Below are positions 26,721-37,834 of a stretch of 64,000 nucleotides of DNA, in pieces. The stretch is taken from the NCBI RefSeq assembly GCF_001953875.1, contig NZ_MQUR01000015.1, positions 35,148-99,147 on the forward strand, read 5' to 3'. A model generated the notes under the pieces. The model was not told the origin of the DNA. It ran no database searches and worked only from the letters and a program-made list of their open reading frames with translations. This DNA comes from Streptomyces amritsarensis. Its GTDB lineage: Bacteria; Actinomycetota; Actinomycetes; Streptomycetales; Streptomycetaceae. The translations under genes and the position numbers were made by a program. Positions within the stretch are counted from its first letter, which is position 1. Each line of letters starts with the position of its first letter.

Positions 26721-27170
26721 ATGCGCGAGTCCGTACAGGCAGAGGTCATGATGAGTTTCCTCGTTTCCGAGGAGCTCTCGTTCCGGATCCCGGTGGAACT
26801 CCGGTACGACGCCCGTGACCCCTACGCAGTCCGCCTGACCTTCCACCTTCCCGGAGACGCGCCCGTGACCTGGGCGTTCGGCCGGGAGTTGCTCCTCGAC
26901 GGCATCAACAAGCCCTGCGGTGACGGCGACGTGCACATCGCCCCCACCAGCCCCGAGGAGCTGTCCGACGTCCACATCCGGCTCCAGGTCGGCGGCGACC
27001 GGGCCCTGTTCCGGGCCGGCGCGGCGCCGCTCGTCGCGTTCCTCGACCGCACCGACCGGCTCGTTCCGCTCGGACAGGAGCGGAGCACGGGCGATTTCGA
27101 GGAACACCTGGACGAGGCGCTCGGCAGAATCCTGGCCGAGTCGAAGCAGAACGAGCAGAACGCCGGCTGA
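26721..27170 (+). CDS. ssgA: SsgA, sporulation septation activator
   Basis: A 149-residue SALP-family protein unique to morphologically complex actinomycetes. SsgA marks sites of septum formation and germination and, with SsgB, recruits FtsZ. Core segments include SFLVSEELSFRIPVELRYDA, YAVRLTFHLPGDAPVTWAFGRELLLDG and LVAFLDRTDRLVPLGQE. The start MRESVQAEVM at 26721 is used; the core starts at ATG 26751, which has AGAGG 5 nt upstream and could be the real start. Preceded by ssgR. Confidence 0.94.
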   Translation: MRESVQAEVMMSFLVSEELSFRIPVELRYDARDPYAVRLTFHLPGDAPVTWAFGRELLLDGINKPCGDGDVHIAPTSPEELSDVHIRLQVGGDRALFRAGAAPLVAFLDRTDRLVPLGQERSTGDFEEHLDEALGRILAESKQNEQNAG

Positions 27171-27212
27171 ACCGCCGCCCGGACCGGCCCACCACCCGGG
27201 CCGAACCGCCGT

Positions 27213-28592
27213 TCAGCGCTTGCGCCGTCGGCCCCGGCCGCCGCGTACCGGTCCCGAGCCCGGTGCGACGGCCGGGGATTCCGGCCGGTCGGCCGAAACC
27301 ACCAGCGCGGCCAGCGCCGTGGTCACGGGCACCGAGGCCACCAGCCCGATCGAGCCGACGAGGGTCCGTACGATCTCCACCGCGACCAGCTCGCTGTTGG
27401 CCACCGAACCCATGCTGCTGTTGGCGATCGAGAACAACAGGAGCAGCGGGAGCGCGGCGCCCGCGTAGGCCAGCACCAGGGTGTTGACCACCGACGCGAT
27501 GTGGTCGCGGCCGATCCTGATGGCGGCCCGGTACAGGGACCGCGGGCCCATCGACGGGTCCGCCTGGTGGAGTTCCCAGACCGCCGAGGTCTGGGTGACC
27601 GTCACGTCGTCGAGGACGCCGAGCGATCCGATGATGATCCCGGCGAGCAGCAGGCCGCTCATGTCGATGTCCGGGTAGAGCCCGTGGATCAGACCTGTGT
27701 TGTCGTCGGTGTTGCCGCTGAGGAACGCCCAGTCGATGAACACCGAGCCCAGCAGGCCGATCAGCAGCAGCGACACGAGCGTGCCCAGGACGGCCACCGA
27801 GGTGCGGGCGGTCAGGCCGTGGCACATGTAGAGCGCGATCAGCATGATCGCGCTCGCCCCGACCACCGCGACCACCAGCGGGTTCGACCCCTGGAGGATG
27901 GCGGGGAGGATGAAGAGCGTCAGCACGCCGAAGCTGACGACCAGCGCGATCAGCGCGAACAGCCCGCGCATCCGCCCGACCAGGACGACCGAGAGCGCGA
28001 AGATGCCGGCCAGCACCGCCAGCGGGAGCTTGCGGTTCACGTCGATCACCGAGTACTGGAGGTCGCGGGGCGCGTCGGGGGCGTACGCCACCACCACCTC
28101 CTGACCGTCCGCCAACTGCCGCGGCGCGCCCGGTTGGACGATCTCCACGAAGGTGCGTCCCTTGTCCGGGCCGCTCCCGATCTCGACGGTGGCCTTCTTG
28201 CAGTCGCCGGTCTGCGCGGGCCGGGCCCCGCCGCCCGCCGGGGTGGACCCCTCGCCGGCCGGCGGCACCTGCGAGGCGTTCACGGATTTGCAGTCGACGA
28301 GTTCCAGCGAGACGACCTTGGCCTGCTGGGTCTGCCGGTCGAAGCCCACCCCGCTGCGCTCGTGGTCCGGCGTGCCGCCCGGCCAGAGGACCGCCAGGCC
28401 GACGAAGACGGCGACGGCGAAGGGGATCAGGACGGCCGCGATGACCTTGCGCAGGTGCTTCGAGACAGGGGCGGCCGGCCCGTGACCGTGGCTGTGGGAG
28501 TGGCCGGAGGAAGGCCCGTTTCCCGTGTGTGCGTGGCCGGAGTGGCCGTGGGGGTCGGTGGGCTCGGTGGGGGGCTGCGGCGAGGACGTCAC
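27213..28592 (-). CDS. YibE/F family membrane protein
   Basis: A 459-residue protein. The N terminus is rich in His and Gly (HGHSGHAHTGNGP... HSHSHGHG, about residues 15-38), followed by one anchor, an extracytoplasmic domain of about 100 residues with two cysteines and then seven to eight helices of the YibE/F fold (GIIIGSLGVLDDVTVTQ is diagnostic). Function unknown; the His cluster hints at metal binding. GTG 28592 is chosen since GATGAT lies 6 nt upstream as a possible -10 for a leaderless message. It is divergent from thiC. Confidence 0.85.
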   Translation of the reverse strand: MTSSPQPPTEPTDPHGHSGHAHTGNGPSSGHSHSHGHGPAAPVSKHLRKVIAAVLIPFAVAVFVGLAVLWPGGTPDHERSGVGFDRQTQQAKVVSLELVDCKSVNASQVPPAGEGSTPAGGGARPAQTGDCKKATVEIGSGPDKGRTFVEIVQPGAPRQLADGQEVVVAYAPDAPRDLQYSVIDVNRKLPLAVLAGIFALSVVLVGRMRGLFALIALVVSFGVLTLFILPAILQGSNPLVVAVVGASAIMLIALYMCHGLTARTSVAVLGTLVSLLLIGLLGSVFIDWAFLSGNTDDNTGLIHGLYPDIDMSGLLLAGIIIGSLGVLDDVTVTQTSAVWELHQADPSMGPRSLYRAAIRIGRDHIASVVNTLVLAYAGAALPLLLLFSIANSSMGSVANSELVAVEIVRTLVGSIGLVASVPVTTALAALVVSADRPESPAVAPGSGPVRGGRGRRRKR

Positions 28593-28672
28593 CAGCAGAT
28601 CATCGCAAGAGATGAGGGGGCCCACTGTTCAGCACGCCATGGATGACGCTAGCGTGGGGGCTACTTTGCACA

Positions 28673-30597
<1,925 letters not shown>

Positions 30598-30620
30598 CAC
30601 CGGGTGGGCCGGCGAGCGTA

Positions 30621-30653
30621 CTGCTCCGGGAGGTGAAGCGGCTCCCGGAGCAG
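30621..30653 (+). terminator. Terminator after thiC
   Basis: 12-bp perfect inverted repeat (30621-30632 and 30642-30653) with a 9-nt loop, 23 nt after the stop. Confidence 0.85.
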
Positions 30654-30747
30654 CGCGTCGTCACTGGTCCGGGTCCTGCCGCCCGTCGGCCCACTGGTCG
30701 ATCCGCCTGGTGTCGGGTGCCTGGAGGTGATCGCTAGGCTCCGCGTC

Positions 30748-31245
30748 ATGAAGGTGCGGAAGGTGCGTAAGGTGCTGGTGTTGGGGCTGCTGGGTCTGAC
30801 CGTCCTGGCGGGTTGTGGCGTGGCCGGCGTCTGGGCCGCTTCCGGGGGGTTCTACGGCTGCACCTTCAGGGACGAGGCGTTGGCAGAGGAGCTGGCGGCG
30901 TTCGCCATCCTCGATGTCCGTCCGCCGGATGCACCGAAGTCGGGCAAGCGCTACTCGAATTGTGACGAGGACGACGGCTTCGCCGCCGCCGGTCAGTACT
31001 ACGAGCACACGGGTCCCCGTGAGGAGTTGCTCGCCTTCTACCGTGCCACGGCGGCGAAGGACGGATGGCAGCCGGGCCGTGACAGGCGCGACGGCCTGTG
31101 CTTCTCCAAGCCGTACGGCACTGTCACCGCCCATCTGTCGGTGTGGTTCCCGAGCTCCTACGGCATGGAGGGGGAGCCTCGGGCGAACGCCGAGGAGTAC
31201 GGCCTGGAGGTGACTGCGAGCCACGATGGCTCGGCGTGGTGCTGA
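30748..31245 (+). CDS. Putative lipoprotein
   Basis: A 165-residue secreted protein. A basic start (MKVRKVRKVL), hydrophobic core and lipobox LAGC place the lipidated Cys at residue 23. The mature part has four further Cys (about 36, 72, 121 and 165) that may form disulfides. No enzyme motif recognised. A TAGGCT -10-like element 7 nt before ATG 30748 indicates a leaderless mRNA. Confidence 0.75.
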   Translation: MKVRKVRKVLVLGLLGLTVLAGCGVAGVWAASGGFYGCTFRDEALAEELAAFAILDVRPPDAPKSGKRYSNCDEDDGFAAAGQYYEHTGPREELLAFYRATAAKDGWQPGRDRRDGLCFSKPYGTVTAHLSVWFPSSYGMEGEPRANAEEYGLEVTASHDGSAWC

Positions 31246-31636
31246 CGGCCCGCCAGATGCGGGCGGCCTGGCGGAGGAGTCCGCCGAGTCCGCGGCTCGG
31301 GCGACGCGCGTCTCCACCTGCCGCCGGCCGACGGAGACCGGTCCGGCAGACCGGTCCGGCAGGCCGGCCACGGGGCGGACCCGCGACCCATGGGGGGAGT
31401 CGCGGGACCGCCCCGTTCCGCGTGCTGCGCAGGAACGGAGGAACGGAGACGGTCGGCGCAGGGCCGGCGCGCTCGCGCCCCTCTGCTCCGGTCCTCCGGG
31501 GGCAGGCACTGCACGGCGGACACGATGCGCGAAGCTCACCTGAACCGCTCCCGCCGGCAGAGCTCGTGCCGAGGGGCCGGACGCGTCCCGGGCCGTGGAC
31601 GCCTCCGGCCCCTCGGCCGTGCGGGAGCGGCGGCCG
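31246..31636. other. 391-bp intergenic region with a 13-bp tandem duplication
   Basis: No gene is supported here. A 13-nt unit GACCGGTCCGGCA is duplicated exactly in tandem at 31336-31361, followed by GGCCGG. No tRNA or clear regulatory motif was seen. Confidence 0.6.
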
Positions 31637-32749
31637 TCAGGCCACCACCTGGTACTCCGGGCCCAGCTTGGCCAGGGCGAACGCGCGGTTCTCGCCGACC
31701 CGTTCGCGCTGGCCCTGCGGAAGCCCGCCCTCCCGCAGGAGGCGTTCGCAGCACTCCAGCGACTCCTCGTACGCCCCGACCCAGTACGCGGCCACCGCGA
31801 GCTCGTCGAGCGCGCGCCACTCGTACCAGTCGAACTCGACGAACAGGATGTCCTCGGGGCGCGGGATCCGTGCCGCCTGACGGGCGAACAGGTACGCCAG
31901 CTCGAAGCGGCCGTCGAGACGGCAGAGGCGGGCCAGATCGCCGAGTGCCTCGGCCCGCCCGGGGCGGCTCTCGTGGGCGCGGAGGTAGCGGTCCATCACC
32001 TCGGCCGGCGGGCGCCGGAGGTTCGCCGCGAGCCGTGCCGCGTAGAGCCGGGCGCAGAAGGCCTCCTCGGCGAAGCCGCCCATGGCCGCCCTCCGGTCGT
32101 AGGCCGCCAGGGACTTCTCCGGCTCGCCCGCGTCGCGCCAGCTCTGGGCCAGGTAAAAGGCGTAGCGGGCATTCTCCGGCTCTTCGAGCAGCCCCTTTTC
32201 GAGGATCCCGGCATCGCGGAGGTACTTCTCCCGGTCCCCTCCTTCGCCTTGCCGGGCTCCGCCGCCGATGACGCGGATATGGAAGCCTTCGAGAACTCCG
32301 CGGGTGAACGGCACCTCGCAGTCGAGGTACTCGTGCAGGACGCCGACGTATTTCCACGGCAATCGGGTGGAGACCAGAGCGGGCCGCCAGTGGATGACCG
32401 GCCGGTGGTGCACCGCGATGCCGTAGGAATCGAAGGTGAGCTCGGGCATGCGGAATCCGGGGTCCACCTCGATCACGTCGTCCGCGTCGACGAACAGCAG
32501 GTAGTCGGCGCTGGAGCGGGCCAGCTCGATCGCCTCGCTGCGGCTTCCGTCGAATCCCTTCCAGGGGCGTTCGTGCAGGACACCGGGGAGATCGCCGAGG
32601 AATTCCCGGATGATCTCCTGGGTGCCGTCCGTCGACCCGGTGTCGACGATCACCCAGGAATCGATCAAGGGGCGCACGGATTCGAGACAGCGCCTGATCA
32701 CCGCGGCCTCGTTCTTTACGATCATGTTCAGACAGACTTTTGCGTTCAA
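31637..32749 (-). CDS. Family 2 glycosyltransferase with TPR-like C-terminal half
   Basis: A 370-residue protein. A GT-A domain (about 1-200) starts NAKVCLNMIVKNEAAVIRRCL and has VIVDTGSTDGTQEI (34-47) and the DAD metal site (88-90). The remainder (about 200-370) consists of helical repeats resembling TPRs (ARYAFYLAQSWRDAGEPEKSLAAYDRRA and later copies). TTG 32749 is used because similar proteins begin just before KVCLNMIVKNE and GGACGGGA lies just upstream; no in-frame ATG or GTG is nearby. Acceptor unknown. Confidence 0.75.
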   Translation of the reverse strand: MNAKVCLNMIVKNEAAVIRRCLESVRPLIDSWVIVDTGSTDGTQEIIREFLGDLPGVLHERPWKGFDGSRSEAIELARSSADYLLFVDADDVIEVDPGFRMPELTFDSYGIAVHHRPVIHWRPALVSTRLPWKYVGVLHEYLDCEVPFTRGVLEGFHIRVIGGGARQGEGGDREKYLRDAGILEKGLLEEPENARYAFYLAQSWRDAGEPEKSLAAYDRRAAMGGFAEEAFCARLYAARLAANLRRPPAEVMDRYLRAHESRPGRAEALGDLARLCRLDGRFELAYLFARQAARIPRPEDILFVEFDWYEWRALDELAVAAYWVGAYEESLECCERLLREGGLPQGQRERVGENRAFALAKLGPEYQVVA

Positions 32750-32987
32750 GGATCCCGTCCACGGGGTGGGGGTGAAGACGACCGTGAGGCGACCGTAGGG
32801 ACCCTGCCGGTGGCGTTCAAGGAAGCCACGGTCCGAGCCGCCATTGGGGCTCTGCCGCTGGTCCGATGAGATGACTGCCGAGCGAGGCAACCGGTGCTTC
32901 CAATCCGATTTACCGACTATGGGCGAGGCGGCCCGTCCCGGGCCGATCGCGCATCGTCGGATTCGGTTTCAAGAAGGAGCGGCGGAT

Positions 32988-33809
32988 ATGAGCCCCGTGA
33001 ACAGGACCAGGTCACCCCTCGGCCCGGTGGCCCGGCGGAGTGCTGTGGTGAAGGGAGGCACGCTGGCATCGCTCGCACTGGTGGTGGCGGGAATCGCCAG
33101 CCCGGCGTTCGCCACCGCGCAGGGCGTCCAGGCGGCCACGACGGTCCGGTCGGCGAGCCCGACCGGCGGCGGTGACTGCACGGCGAAGAAGAGCACGAAG
33201 CACGATCCGATGATGGCGGACACCCAGGCCGGACCGCGCGGCGGCGGTGACGACTGCGAGGGCCAACGCGGGCCTACGGGCCCCAGGGGCCCGCGCGGCC
33301 CGCAGGGCGAGCCGGGCGAGGACGGAGCCGACGGCGCGACCGGTGCCACGGGTGCGACGGGTGCGACGGGCGCGACGGGCGCCACGGGTGCCACAGGTGC
33401 GACCGGCGCGGGCCAGTGCACCGACATCGCCGCCTACAAGCCCAGTGCTGCCACTGAGGTCAAGTCCGTACTGATCGACGGTCAGGCCTGGGTCGGCATC
33501 CGGAGCCTCACCCCGGCTCCGCCGGACGACTTCACGTGGTACGACCTCAGCGACAACACGGACTTCCCCGAGGGGGCGTGCGGCATCTCGGTCAGTGACC
33601 AGGCCGGTCTCGTCAACGTGGAGACGGTGGCTCCCAACGGCAGGGTCTGGGAGACCACCTGCACGGTGAACCCGGGCAACAACCCTCCGACCCTCACCTG
33701 CAACGACGACTGGACGCCGGTGAACGCGCTGGTCGAGACCCCGCCGCCGCTGCGCAGTCGGCCCCTGGAGGGCGCGGATCCCAACCACCTGTCCAAGACG
33801 CTGAAGTAG
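32988..33809 (+). CDS. Secreted collagen-like protein
   Basis: A 273-residue protein. A Tat- or Sec-like signal ([27 protein letters not shown]) ends near residue 44. A collagen-like Gly-X-Y stretch runs from about 92 to 142: [19 protein letters not shown] then eight GAT triplets. A Cys-bearing globular C-terminal domain of about 130 residues follows. ATG 32988 has AAGAAGGAGC upstream. The GAT run is encoded by a 9-nt near-identical tandem repeat. Function unknown; it may be a surface or spore-coat structural protein. Confidence 0.85.
   Translation: MSPVNRTRSPLGPVARRSAVVKGGTLASLALVVAGIASPAFATAQGVQAATTVRSASPTGGGDCTAKKSTKHDPMMADTQAGPRGGGDDCEGQRGPTGPRGPRGPQGEPGEDGADGATGATGATGATGATGATGATGATGAGQCTDIAAYKPSAATEVKSVLIDGQAWVGIRSLTPAPPDDFTWYDLSDNTDFPEGACGISVSDQAGLVNVETVAPNGRVWETTCTVNPGNNPPTLTCNDDWTPVNALVETPPPLRSRPLEGADPNHLSKTLK
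33333..33404 (+). repeat. 9-nt coding tandem repeat (eight copies)
   Basis: Eight in-frame copies of GGNGCNACN encode (Gly-Ala-Thr)8 of the collagen-like protein. Copies differ only at third positions. Confidence 0.9.
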
Positions 33810-33818
33810 ACCGCCGGG

Positions 33819-33844
33819 CCGGCCGGAGTCACAGCTCCGGCCGG
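33819..33844. terminator. Bidirectional terminator between convergent genes
   Basis: CCGGCCGGAG/CTCCGGCCGG 10-bp stem with loop TCACAG. The minus-strand gene's stop (TGA at 33829-33831) lies in the loop and its last codons form the stem. Confidence 0.65.
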
Positions 33845-34644
33845 TGCTCGGGGCCGCCGAAGTCCGGGCTCGTGAAGTCCGGTGGCGTGTAGCCGGGCGG
33901 GGATCCCTGCGACGGGGTTCCCGGGCTGGTGAAATCGGGCCGGGTGTACCCCAGACTGGGGATGCGCCCGGCCCCCGGCGTGCGGGGGGTCGGGAAGCCC
34001 GGGCCCGCGCTCGGGTCGGCCAGCGCGTCCCGCAGGAACGGGATGATGCCGCGCTCCAGCAGGGCGTGCCGCCAGGCCTCGCGGGCCCGCGCCACCTCGT
34101 CGGGTATCGCCTCGGTCTCGTCCGCGGCCACCTCGGTCGCACTGTTGCGGACGGCCGTGACCAGCAGCCCGATCACGGCGAAGAGCAGGGCGGCCGCGGT
34201 GAGCGCCCCGAAGAGCCAACCCGCCGTCAGCATGGTCTGCGCGAAGGCCGGTTCGGGCTCGATCAGCTTCAGGATGTAGCCGACGAGCAGGAAGATCAGC
34301 ATGGCGGTGCCCGCCAGGACCGGCGCGAGGACCGCGACCACGGCGCTGACGCCCGCGCCGCCACCGCTGTCGCGGGTGTCGTCCTCGTCCCCCCTCGCGG
34401 CGGGTGCGCAGAGCGCCTCGTCGCGGCGTTCCTCGCGGACCTTCACGTAGTGCCCGTACTCGGCGGCCGCCGCGGCCGCCAGCAGGGCGCTGGCGCCCTG
34501 GGCCATGGTGCGCAGCTGTTCGGCGTTCAGCCGTTCGCCGAGCGTGGCGAGCTCGGGCCGTTCGCTCGCGGCGCGCAGTGCCTCGTCGATGAGCCGCTCG
34601 AACTCGGGTCGGTCTTCGGTCAGCAGGTGCGGAGCGCTGGTCAT
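33829..34644 (-). CDS. Putative membrane protein
   Basis: A 271-residue protein. A soluble N-terminal part (1-100) is followed by two membrane segments (about 104-130, VVAVLAPVLAGTAMLIFLLVGYIL, and about 142-170, TAGWLFGALTAAALLFAVIGLLVTAV) and a Pro/Gly-rich tail with repeated PDFTSP. No known domain recognised. ATG 34644 is used, GGGGG lies 9 nt upstream. Confidence 0.65.
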   Translation of the reverse strand: MTSAPHLLTEDRPEFERLIDEALRAASERPELATLGERLNAEQLRTMAQGASALLAAAAAAEYGHYVKVREERRDEALCAPAARGDEDDTRDSGGGAGVSAVVAVLAPVLAGTAMLIFLLVGYILKLIEPEPAFAQTMLTAGWLFGALTAAALLFAVIGLLVTAVRNSATEVAADETEAIPDEVARAREAWRHALLERGIIPFLRDALADPSAGPGFPTPRTPGAGRIPSLGYTRPDFTSPGTPSQGSPPGYTPPDFTSPDFGGPEHRPEL

Positions 34645-34798
34645 GTGCATCCCCCGATGCTCCGTAGAAGCCGGTTTGCCCGCGTAGACCCGGACGCCGG
34701 CTGAAACGGAGGAGAGCCTGCTACGGATAGAGCGATGGTAGAGCGCCCACACCATGCCGTGACAGGGGCTTTCCGGAAATACCCCTCTGCGTAAGCTC

Positions 34799-36127
34799 TC
34801 AGTCGCTCAGCGGAAGCCGTACGACGAGCAGCTTGCCGGCCATCGTCACGCCGCCGTCCATCGCGATGGCGAGCCCGTCCGCGTAGACGTGCGGGCCGTC
34901 CACGGCCTCCGGGCCGCGCGTCTCGTCGCCGTCCTCGGTGCCCACTTCGCCGAGCAGGTACGGGATGGGGCTGTGGCCGTGCACGACGCGGCTGCCGCCG
35001 TAGGTGTCGAGCAGTTCGCGGACGGCCTGCGGGCCGGTCTCCTCGTCGCGGAACGCGAAGCGCTTGGTGAACTTCCGGAAGAGGTCCCAGGTGATGTCGA
35101 CGTCGCCCCGGTTGAGGAGCTCGTGGATGGTGTCGTTGACGTCCTCGATGGAGTCGCCGTAGTCGAGGTAGGCCGTGGTGTCGGAGTGCAGCAGCAGGTG
35201 GTCCTCCTCCAGCACGGCGGCGTCCAGCCGCGACATCCACTGGATGTGTACGTCCTGCAGGCGCTCCATGTCGGTGCGCTGGCCGCCGTTGAGCAGCCAG
35301 GCGGCCTGGAAGGTGGCGGTGCCGGCGCCCGAGACGACGGGGGTGTCGCCGAACCGCTTGGCGCCGATGAGCAGCAGTTCGTGATTGCCCATCAGGGCCT
35401 TGCAGTAGCCGCCTGCGGCGGCCGCCTCGGCGGACAGCCGCATGACGAGGTCGATGACGCCGATGCCGTCCGGGCCGCGGTCGGTGAAGTCGCCGAGGAA
35501 CCAGAGCCGGGCGTTGCCCGCGGACCAGCGGCCCTCCCCGTCGATCAGGCCCTGGGCGCGCAGCTCGGTGACGAGCTCGTCGAGGTAGCCGTGGACGTCG
35601 CCGACGACGTACAGCGGGCCGGGGCCGGCGGTGTCCTGCGGGACGTACTGGACCTGGACGGTGTCGCCGGGGCCGCCGAGCGGGGCACGGCCGATGACGG
35701 GGAGGTCCCGGTAGGTCGGGGTGTAGCCCTCGGGCTCGTCCTCCTCGGGGCCCTTGGTCATCGAGTGCACCGGTTCGGCATCGGTGTGCGCGTGGGCGCG
35801 TCCCTGGCCCGGGACCTGCGCCTGCCCCTGCCCCGGGACCTGGGGTCGCCCGTGCAGGTGCTCCTCGTGGCGGGGATCCTGGCGCGGATCGCGGTGCGGG
35901 ACCGGCGGCGCGTCGGACGCGGGCGGCTGCGGCGCGTAGCCCGGCTGCGGCGGCACGACGGCCTGTGCGCCGTCCTCGTAGTACGCGGGGTACTCGCCGT
36001 ACACGGGGGCCTCGTCGGGCAGACCGGTGGATACGGCGTACGGAGCGGCGGGTTCGGTGACTGGCACCCGGAAGTCCCGCAGCGTTTCCGTCCGCATCGC
36101 GGGTCCCTGACCGGCCCCCTGAGTCAT
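34799..36127 (-). CDS. Metallophosphoesterase (PPP-type Ser/Thr phosphatase)
   Basis: A 442-residue protein. A long disordered, Pro/Gln/His-rich N terminus (1-165) precedes a catalytic domain with GDVHG (176-180), GDFTDRG (212-218), GNHE (247-250) and a later HGH motif (RVVHGHSPIPYL), the full metal-binding set of PPP/ApaH-like phosphatases. It could act on phosphoproteins or dinucleotides. ATG 36127 has GGAGGGGTCG directly upstream. Confidence 0.88.
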   Translation of the reverse strand: MTQGAGQGPAMRTETLRDFRVPVTEPAAPYAVSTGLPDEAPVYGEYPAYYEDGAQAVVPPQPGYAPQPPASDAPPVPHRDPRQDPRHEEHLHGRPQVPGQGQAQVPGQGRAHAHTDAEPVHSMTKGPEEDEPEGYTPTYRDLPVIGRAPLGGPGDTVQVQYVPQDTAGPGPLYVVGDVHGYLDELVTELRAQGLIDGEGRWSAGNARLWFLGDFTDRGPDGIGVIDLVMRLSAEAAAAGGYCKALMGNHELLLIGAKRFGDTPVVSGAGTATFQAAWLLNGGQRTDMERLQDVHIQWMSRLDAAVLEEDHLLLHSDTTAYLDYGDSIEDVNDTIHELLNRGDVDITWDLFRKFTKRFAFRDEETGPQAVRELLDTYGGSRVVHGHSPIPYLLGEVGTEDGDETRGPEAVDGPHVYADGLAIAMDGGVTMAGKLLVVRLPLSD

Positions 36128-36357
36128 CGACCCCTCCACCACCGTCGCGCTGCCGTACACCTGCGGACCCTCCTGACCTCCGGGGAGGAGGGTCCGTGAT
36201 GTCGTGCGCCCATCATAGGAATGCGGCTCGCGCTCTGTGACGCACCAGGGGTGGTGAATCCTTTGCGGAGCGTATCGTTCCTACCGTTTTTGCCCGATAT
36301 TGCCGTTGCTGAAATCCTGGACCGACCGCCGATCAGGCCGACCGGGCGGTCTGCCGG

Positions 36358-37473
36358 TCAGTCCTGGGCGGGAGATCGGGGCGGGCTGACGGTCGTTCGG
36401 GGCTGCCTGCGCTGCGACGAGGTACGGATGATCAGCTCGGTCGGGACGACCTGTTCGACCGGGCGGCCGGTGTCCACGCCCTCGATCGCGTCGATGAGCA
36501 GCTGCACGACGGCGGTGCCGATGCGGCGCGGTTTGAGGGACAGGGTGGTGATGGGCGGCTCGGTGTTGGCGTACACGGTGGACTCGCTGCAGCACACCAG
36601 CAGCAGGTCCTCGGGGACGCGCAGGCCGTAGCGGCGGGCGGCGGCGAGCAGGTCGGTGCCGTTGGGGTCGAAGAGTCCGTAGACGGCGTCGGGGCGGTCG
36701 GGGCGGGCGAGGAGCCGGTCGGCGGCGACGGCGCCCGCGCACGGGTCGTGGGCGGGGTAGGACTCGTAGACCGGGTCCTGGCCGACGCGCTCGCACCAGT
36801 TGAGGTAGGCGGTGGTGGACAGGCGGGTGTAGGTGTCGGTGGTGGTGCCCGTCAGCAGCCCGATCCGGCGGGCGCCGGCCGCGGCGAGGTGGTCGAGGAG
36901 GCCGAGCACGGCGGCCTCGTGGTCGTTGTCGACCCAGGCGGTCACGGGGAGGGAGCCGGCGGGCCGGCCGTCGGAGACCACGGGCAGGCCCTGGCGGACG
37001 AGCTCGGTGACGACGGGATCGTGGTCGGAGGGGTCGATGACGACGGTGCCGTCGAGGGCGACGTTGGACCACACGTCGTGGCGGGAGGTGGCCGGGAGGA
37101 TGACGAGGGCGTATCCGCGGGCGAGCGCCGCCGAGGTGGCGGCCCTGGCCATCTCGGCGAAGTAGGCGAATTCGGTGAAGGTGAAAGGTTCATCCCCGTA
37201 TGTCGTCACGGTCAGGCCGATGAGGCCGGACTTGCCGGTACGGAGGGTGCGGGCGGCGGCCGAGGGGCGGTAGCCCAGCCGGTCGGCGACCTCGCGAACG
37301 TGGCGGCGGGTGGCGTCGGGCAGCCGTCCCTTGCCATTGAGCGCGTCGGAGACGGTCGTGATGGAGACGCCCGCCGCGGCGGCCACGTCCCTGATGCCGG
37401 CCCGGCCCTGTCGGCCGGCGGCCCGCCGGGTGGTCTCGGTCCGGCTCACCTGATGCTTCCCTGCTGCTGTCAT
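36358..37473 (-). CDS. LacI family transcriptional regulator
   Basis: A 371-residue regulator. The DNA-binding headpiece is at about 26-75 (GIRDVAAAAGVSITTVSDALNGKGRLPDATRRHVREVADRLGY), followed by a periplasmic-binding-protein-like sensor domain. Ligand unknown; no adjacent sugar transporter is present. ATG 37473 is used. Palindromes in the upstream region, shared with hisC, may be its operators. Confidence 0.9.
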   Translation of the reverse strand: MTAAGKHQVSRTETTRRAAGRQGRAGIRDVAAAAGVSITTVSDALNGKGRLPDATRRHVREVADRLGYRPSAAARTLRTGKSGLIGLTVTTYGDEPFTFTEFAYFAEMARAATSAALARGYALVILPATSRHDVWSNVALDGTVVIDPSDHDPVVTELVRQGLPVVSDGRPAGSLPVTAWVDNDHEAAVLGLLDHLAAAGARRIGLLTGTTTDTYTRLSTTAYLNWCERVGQDPVYESYPAHDPCAGAVAADRLLARPDRPDAVYGLFDPNGTDLLAAARRYGLRVPEDLLLVCCSESTVYANTEPPITTLSLKPRRIGTAVVQLLIDAIEGVDTGRPVEQVVPTELIIRTSSQRRQPRTTVSPPRSPAQD

Positions 37474-37513
37474 GGCGAGCCGATAGTAGGGCTCGGTGGG
37501 GTGCTCGGTCCGG

Positions 37514-37525
37514 GTGCATATGCAC
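37514..37525. promoter_or_regulatory. Palindrome upstream of the LacI gene
   Basis: Perfect 12-bp palindrome GTGCATATGCAC in the 361-bp LacI-hisC divergent region, 41 bp upstream of the LacI start. Possible operator. Confidence 0.4.
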
Positions 37526-37705
37526 GCGTTGACAGGCACGTTTCTGCATGGTTCGCCACCCCCAATGACCTTGGAAATGAAGGCTTTTGGCGGCGTGGGT
37601 AGCTGGTGGGGCTTGTCGGCGGGTCCGGGCATGCCAAAACGGTGGGGATTCGGGTCGGTCTCAACTCACCTGCACGAGGGATGCGCGCCACGGCGCAGGC
37701 CACCG

Positions 37706-37727
37706 GCGCGCGCATATATGCGTGCGC
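37706..37727. promoter_or_regulatory. Palindrome upstream of hisC
   Basis: CGCATATATGCG is a perfect 12-bp core (37711-37722); a single mismatched pair (37710/37723) lies within the 22-bp extension. It shares the GCATAT half with 37514-37525. Otherwise the intergenic region holds no recognised gene. Confidence 0.4.
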
Positions 37728-37834
37728 TCCCCCTCATTCCAGGCGCCCCCATTCTCGGAAGGGCGGAATCCTCATAAGGTGAGCAGTATTGAGTCGACGG
37801 CGACGTCGTACGGGACGGTCGAGGAGGACCTGCG

